Source: Chlamydiota bacterium
GTDB taxonomy: Bacteria; Chlamydiota; Chlamydiia; Chlamydiales; Criblamydiaceae
Direction: 5' to 3'
DNA: 8,341 nucleotides
Assembly (NCBI GenBank): GCA_021772365.1
Contig: JAJFMC010000090.1
Span: forward strand, 1-8,341
A program made the translations under genes and the position numbers. Below are positions 7,016-8,341 of this stretch, in pieces. Under the pieces are notes generated by a model that was not told the origin of the DNA, searched no databases, and was given only the letters and a program-made list of their open reading frames with translations. Each line of letters begins with the position of its first letter. The first letter of the stretch is position 1.

Positions 7016-7486
7016 CTATTTTTGCAATTGACCCTTTAGATTGTTCTTTAGTGAGTTTTTGGCCACTATTACCCGGCAAGAGACCTGATTTCTGAGATTG
7101 GTTTTCCAGTGAAGAGGTGTTCTGCGGGCAAAAAAAGTGCGCCTCCATAAGCTGTGCTCCTCCTCTGAGGGTGCCTTAGCTTGACTGTCGGTGTAATTTG
7201 GGAGAGTAGAATATAGCGACAACATTTGCGTAAGCTCGCGTCGAGTTTCGGGCGGAAGGAGTTCTGGAAGCATTTGGCCTAAGTCTCTCGACCAATGGTT
7301 TATTCGCTGACCAGACCTAAAACCTATTTCCCCCCATCCAGGAAGGTCCGTTAAGTTAGCGTTGGAGAGGGCGGCTGTACTGTTTTGAAAGCGCAGCTTA
7401 AGATAGTGAAGATCAGCTCCGCAATCTAGCAATTGGCATAGAGCCTCATAGTTTTGCATACGAATAGCAGCATTAAGCGCAGTCAA
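7016..7486 (-). CDS. ankyrin-repeat protein gene, probably frameshifted at both ends
   Basis: The open frame begins with GLTALNAAIRMQNYEALCQLLDCGAD, which fits the ankyrin repeat consensus (G-x-TAL...A....E....LL..GAD). Ankyrin proteins bind partner proteins and are common secreted effectors in intracellular bacteria. No ATG or GTG starts this frame; the TTG at 7486 lies inside the repeat. One frame over, directly upstream of a run of eight A (7490-7497), the reading VLKDNIHSVNCQTKK would supply the expected end of a preceding repeat, so losing one A would fuse them. That upstream frame is open back to a GTG at 7616, inside recD. In this frame, ATG 7550-7552 (TAATG overlap with the recD stop) is cut by TAA at 7529-7531. 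Near the 3' end, a T7 run (7130-7136) allows a switch to a Ser/Gln/Lys-rich tail ending at 6963. The tail in the current frame (to 7016) contains TPLHW, an ankyrin-like pentamer, so which tail is genuine is undecided. Pseudogene, slippage-expressed gene and sequencing error are all possible. Confidence 0.55.
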   Translation of the reverse strand: MTALNAAIRMQNYEALCQLLDCGADLHYLKLRFQNSTAALSNANLTDLPGWGEIGFRSGQRINHWSRDLGQMLPELLPPETRRELTQMLSLYSTLPNYTDSQAKAPSEEEHSLWRRTFFARRTPLHWKTNLRNQVSCRVIVAKNSLKNNLKGQLQK

Positions 7487-7489
7487 TCC

Positions 7490-7497
7490 TTTTTTTT
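7490..7497 (-). repeat. A8 homopolymer run at the putative frameshift in the ankyrin gene
   Basis: Eight A on the minus strand lie exactly where two ankyrin-like frames meet. With seven A, the upstream reading ...VNCQTKK would continue in frame into GLTALNAAI. Runs of this length are prone to replication or transcriptional slippage and to sequencing error. Confidence 0.6.
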
Positions 7498-7551
7498 GTC
7501 TGACAGTTAACAGAATGGATATTATCCTTTAGTACTTCATTATTCCGTTCA

Positions 7552-8341
7552 TTATGTTGTGATGCCCGAAATACGTTCAGAAGTGTTTTGGAGGGTTTGT
7601 TCGATTGTATTGTCACTTGACCATACAGTTAGTTCTTTCTTGGCTCTCGTTGCAGCGGTGTAGAGGACTTCGCGACCGAAAATTTCGGCACCTTCGGGTA
7701 GGAGCATACAGACGTGTTCAAATTCACTACCTTGGCTTTTGTGGATTGACATGGCATATGCGTATTCGAAAGCGGGGAGTAGGAGTGCTGGGACTGTTCG
7801 TAGTGTTTCTGTTTGGGATTCCTGGTCGAAAATGATAAAAGCAGCGTAATCTCCACGTTGCAATTCTTGTTGGTCGTGATTTTGTTTGATCAGAAGCCCC
7901 GTCTCCCCGTTGAAGAGGTTGAGGTTGTAATCATTTTTCGTGATCATGATAGGCGTGCAGTTTGATTGCTGGGAGAGTTCGTTGTGGATGAGAGCGTTGA
8001 GTGTATTGACGCCGAAGGGGCCGCGTCGCATAGGGGTGAGGACGCGATACTTCTGATACGATTTCAGGAGTCCCAGAGGGTCTTTTGTTCCGTTGATGAT
8101 AGATGTGTAGTGGGGAATGATTTCTTTGAGTAGTGTTTTATGCAGTCTTGTTGGTGTCAGATTGGTGTCTGTTGTTAATCTGTGGATACATACCCCATTC
8201 TCAATCATCTCTATGACTGATTCGTAATCTCCTTTGTTGATCGCTTGTGCAAAGTCAACGAGTTCTTGCATATCTGCTCGCAGGCATTTTTTTAGTTGGA
8301 TGACACACGAGTCATAGGCGTCGGTGATATCAGAAAATAAA
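7552..8341 (-). CDS. recD: exodeoxyribonuclease V alpha subunit RecD, C-terminal part (5' end outside window)
   Basis: The frame is open to the window edge, so only the last 262 codons are present, against about 600 residues for a whole RecD. RecD is the 5'-to-3' superfamily 1B helicase of the RecBCD complex, which processes double-strand ends for recombination and repair. Recognisable parts are FAQAINKGD (the region before the distal helicase motifs), a linker, YAYAMSIHKSQGSEFEHV (helicase motif V region), and the motif VI region REVLYTAATRAKKEL with its arginine finger. The end, NTSERISGITT, lines up with the E. coli RecD C-terminus (RTERRSGL...), so the 3' end appears intact. Its stop TAA overlaps an ATG (TAATG) of the damaged ankyrin gene downstream. 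The first ATG inside the window (8271) is an internal Met, because upstream codons (...AYDSCVIQLKKCLRAD) remain open and protein-like. Confidence 0.92.
   Translation of the reverse strand, partial: LFSDITDAYDSCVIQLKKCLRADMQELVDFAQAINKGDYESVIEMIENGVCIHRLTTDTNLTPTRLHKTLLKEIIPHYTSIINGTKDPLGLLKSYQKYRVLTPMRRGPFGVNTLNALIHNELSQQSNCTPIMITKNDYNLNLFNGETGLLIKQNHDQQELQRGDYAAFIIFDQESQTETLRTVPALLLPAFEYAYAMSIHKSQGSEFEHVCMLLPEGAEIFGREVLYTAATRAKKELTVWSSDNTIEQTLQNTSERISGITT

Noticed and set aside
7003..7022. 7-bp stem with 6-nt loop as a terminator for the ankyrin gene
   Set aside because: The stem has a single G-C pair and no supporting context, so it would be too weak for intrinsic termination.
7605..7856. 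Short ORFs on both strands inside recD
   Set aside because: They lie within the conserved helicase motif V-VI coding sequence and carry no motif of their own.

Overview
The window most likely comes from a member of the Chlamydiota, probably an amoeba- or protist-associated ('environmental') lineage. The main reason is the very large class B penicillin-binding protein, whose transpeptidase domain is split by an insertion of nearly 400 residues. From memory, chlamydial PBP2 is similarly oversized (over 1000 residues, against about 630 in E. coli). The rest of the window fits an intracellular bacterium: a block of proteins that look aimed at a host cell lies between two housekeeping genes. No rRNA, tRNA, IS element or CRISPR array was seen. 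The genus assignment is inference.

Layout. Bases 1-419 are non-coding as far as I can see, AT-rich, with a few short perfect inverted repeats. Bases 420-3881 (minus) encode PBP2. Just upstream of it on the same strand (3945-4383) is a small protein with a C-terminal membrane anchor; its best ribosome binding site and ATG are separated from its reading frame by a one-base shift. Bases 4384-4558 are the divergent promoter region. On the plus strand, 4559-6061 encodes a 500-residue protein with one N-terminal membrane segment and a His...Asn...Gln...Cys arrangement reminiscent of clan CE cysteine peptidases (Ulp1/ChlaDub type). Its stop codon overlaps, tail to tail, that of a minus-strand gene (6058-6864) whose product reads as three repeats of the mitochondrial carrier family, a family of eukaryotic transporters rare in bacteria. 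Next come a damaged ankyrin-repeat gene (about 7016-7616, minus), with shifts at A8 and T7 runs, and the C-terminal 262 codons of recD (7552-8341, minus), cut by the window edge.

How the genes fit together. PBP2 and RecD are housekeeping proteins (cell wall/division and recombination). The four genes between them are not obviously metabolic: tail-anchored protein, membrane-linked putative cysteine hydrolase, carrier-like protein and ankyrin protein. Together they look like a small islet of host-interaction genes. Two of the four show frame disruptions, which suggests fast turnover, contingency switching or sequence errors. The carrier-like protein is the most interesting item, because bacterial and viral members of that family (Legionella LncP, mimivirus VMC1) are known to act on host mitochondria or exchange nucleotides.
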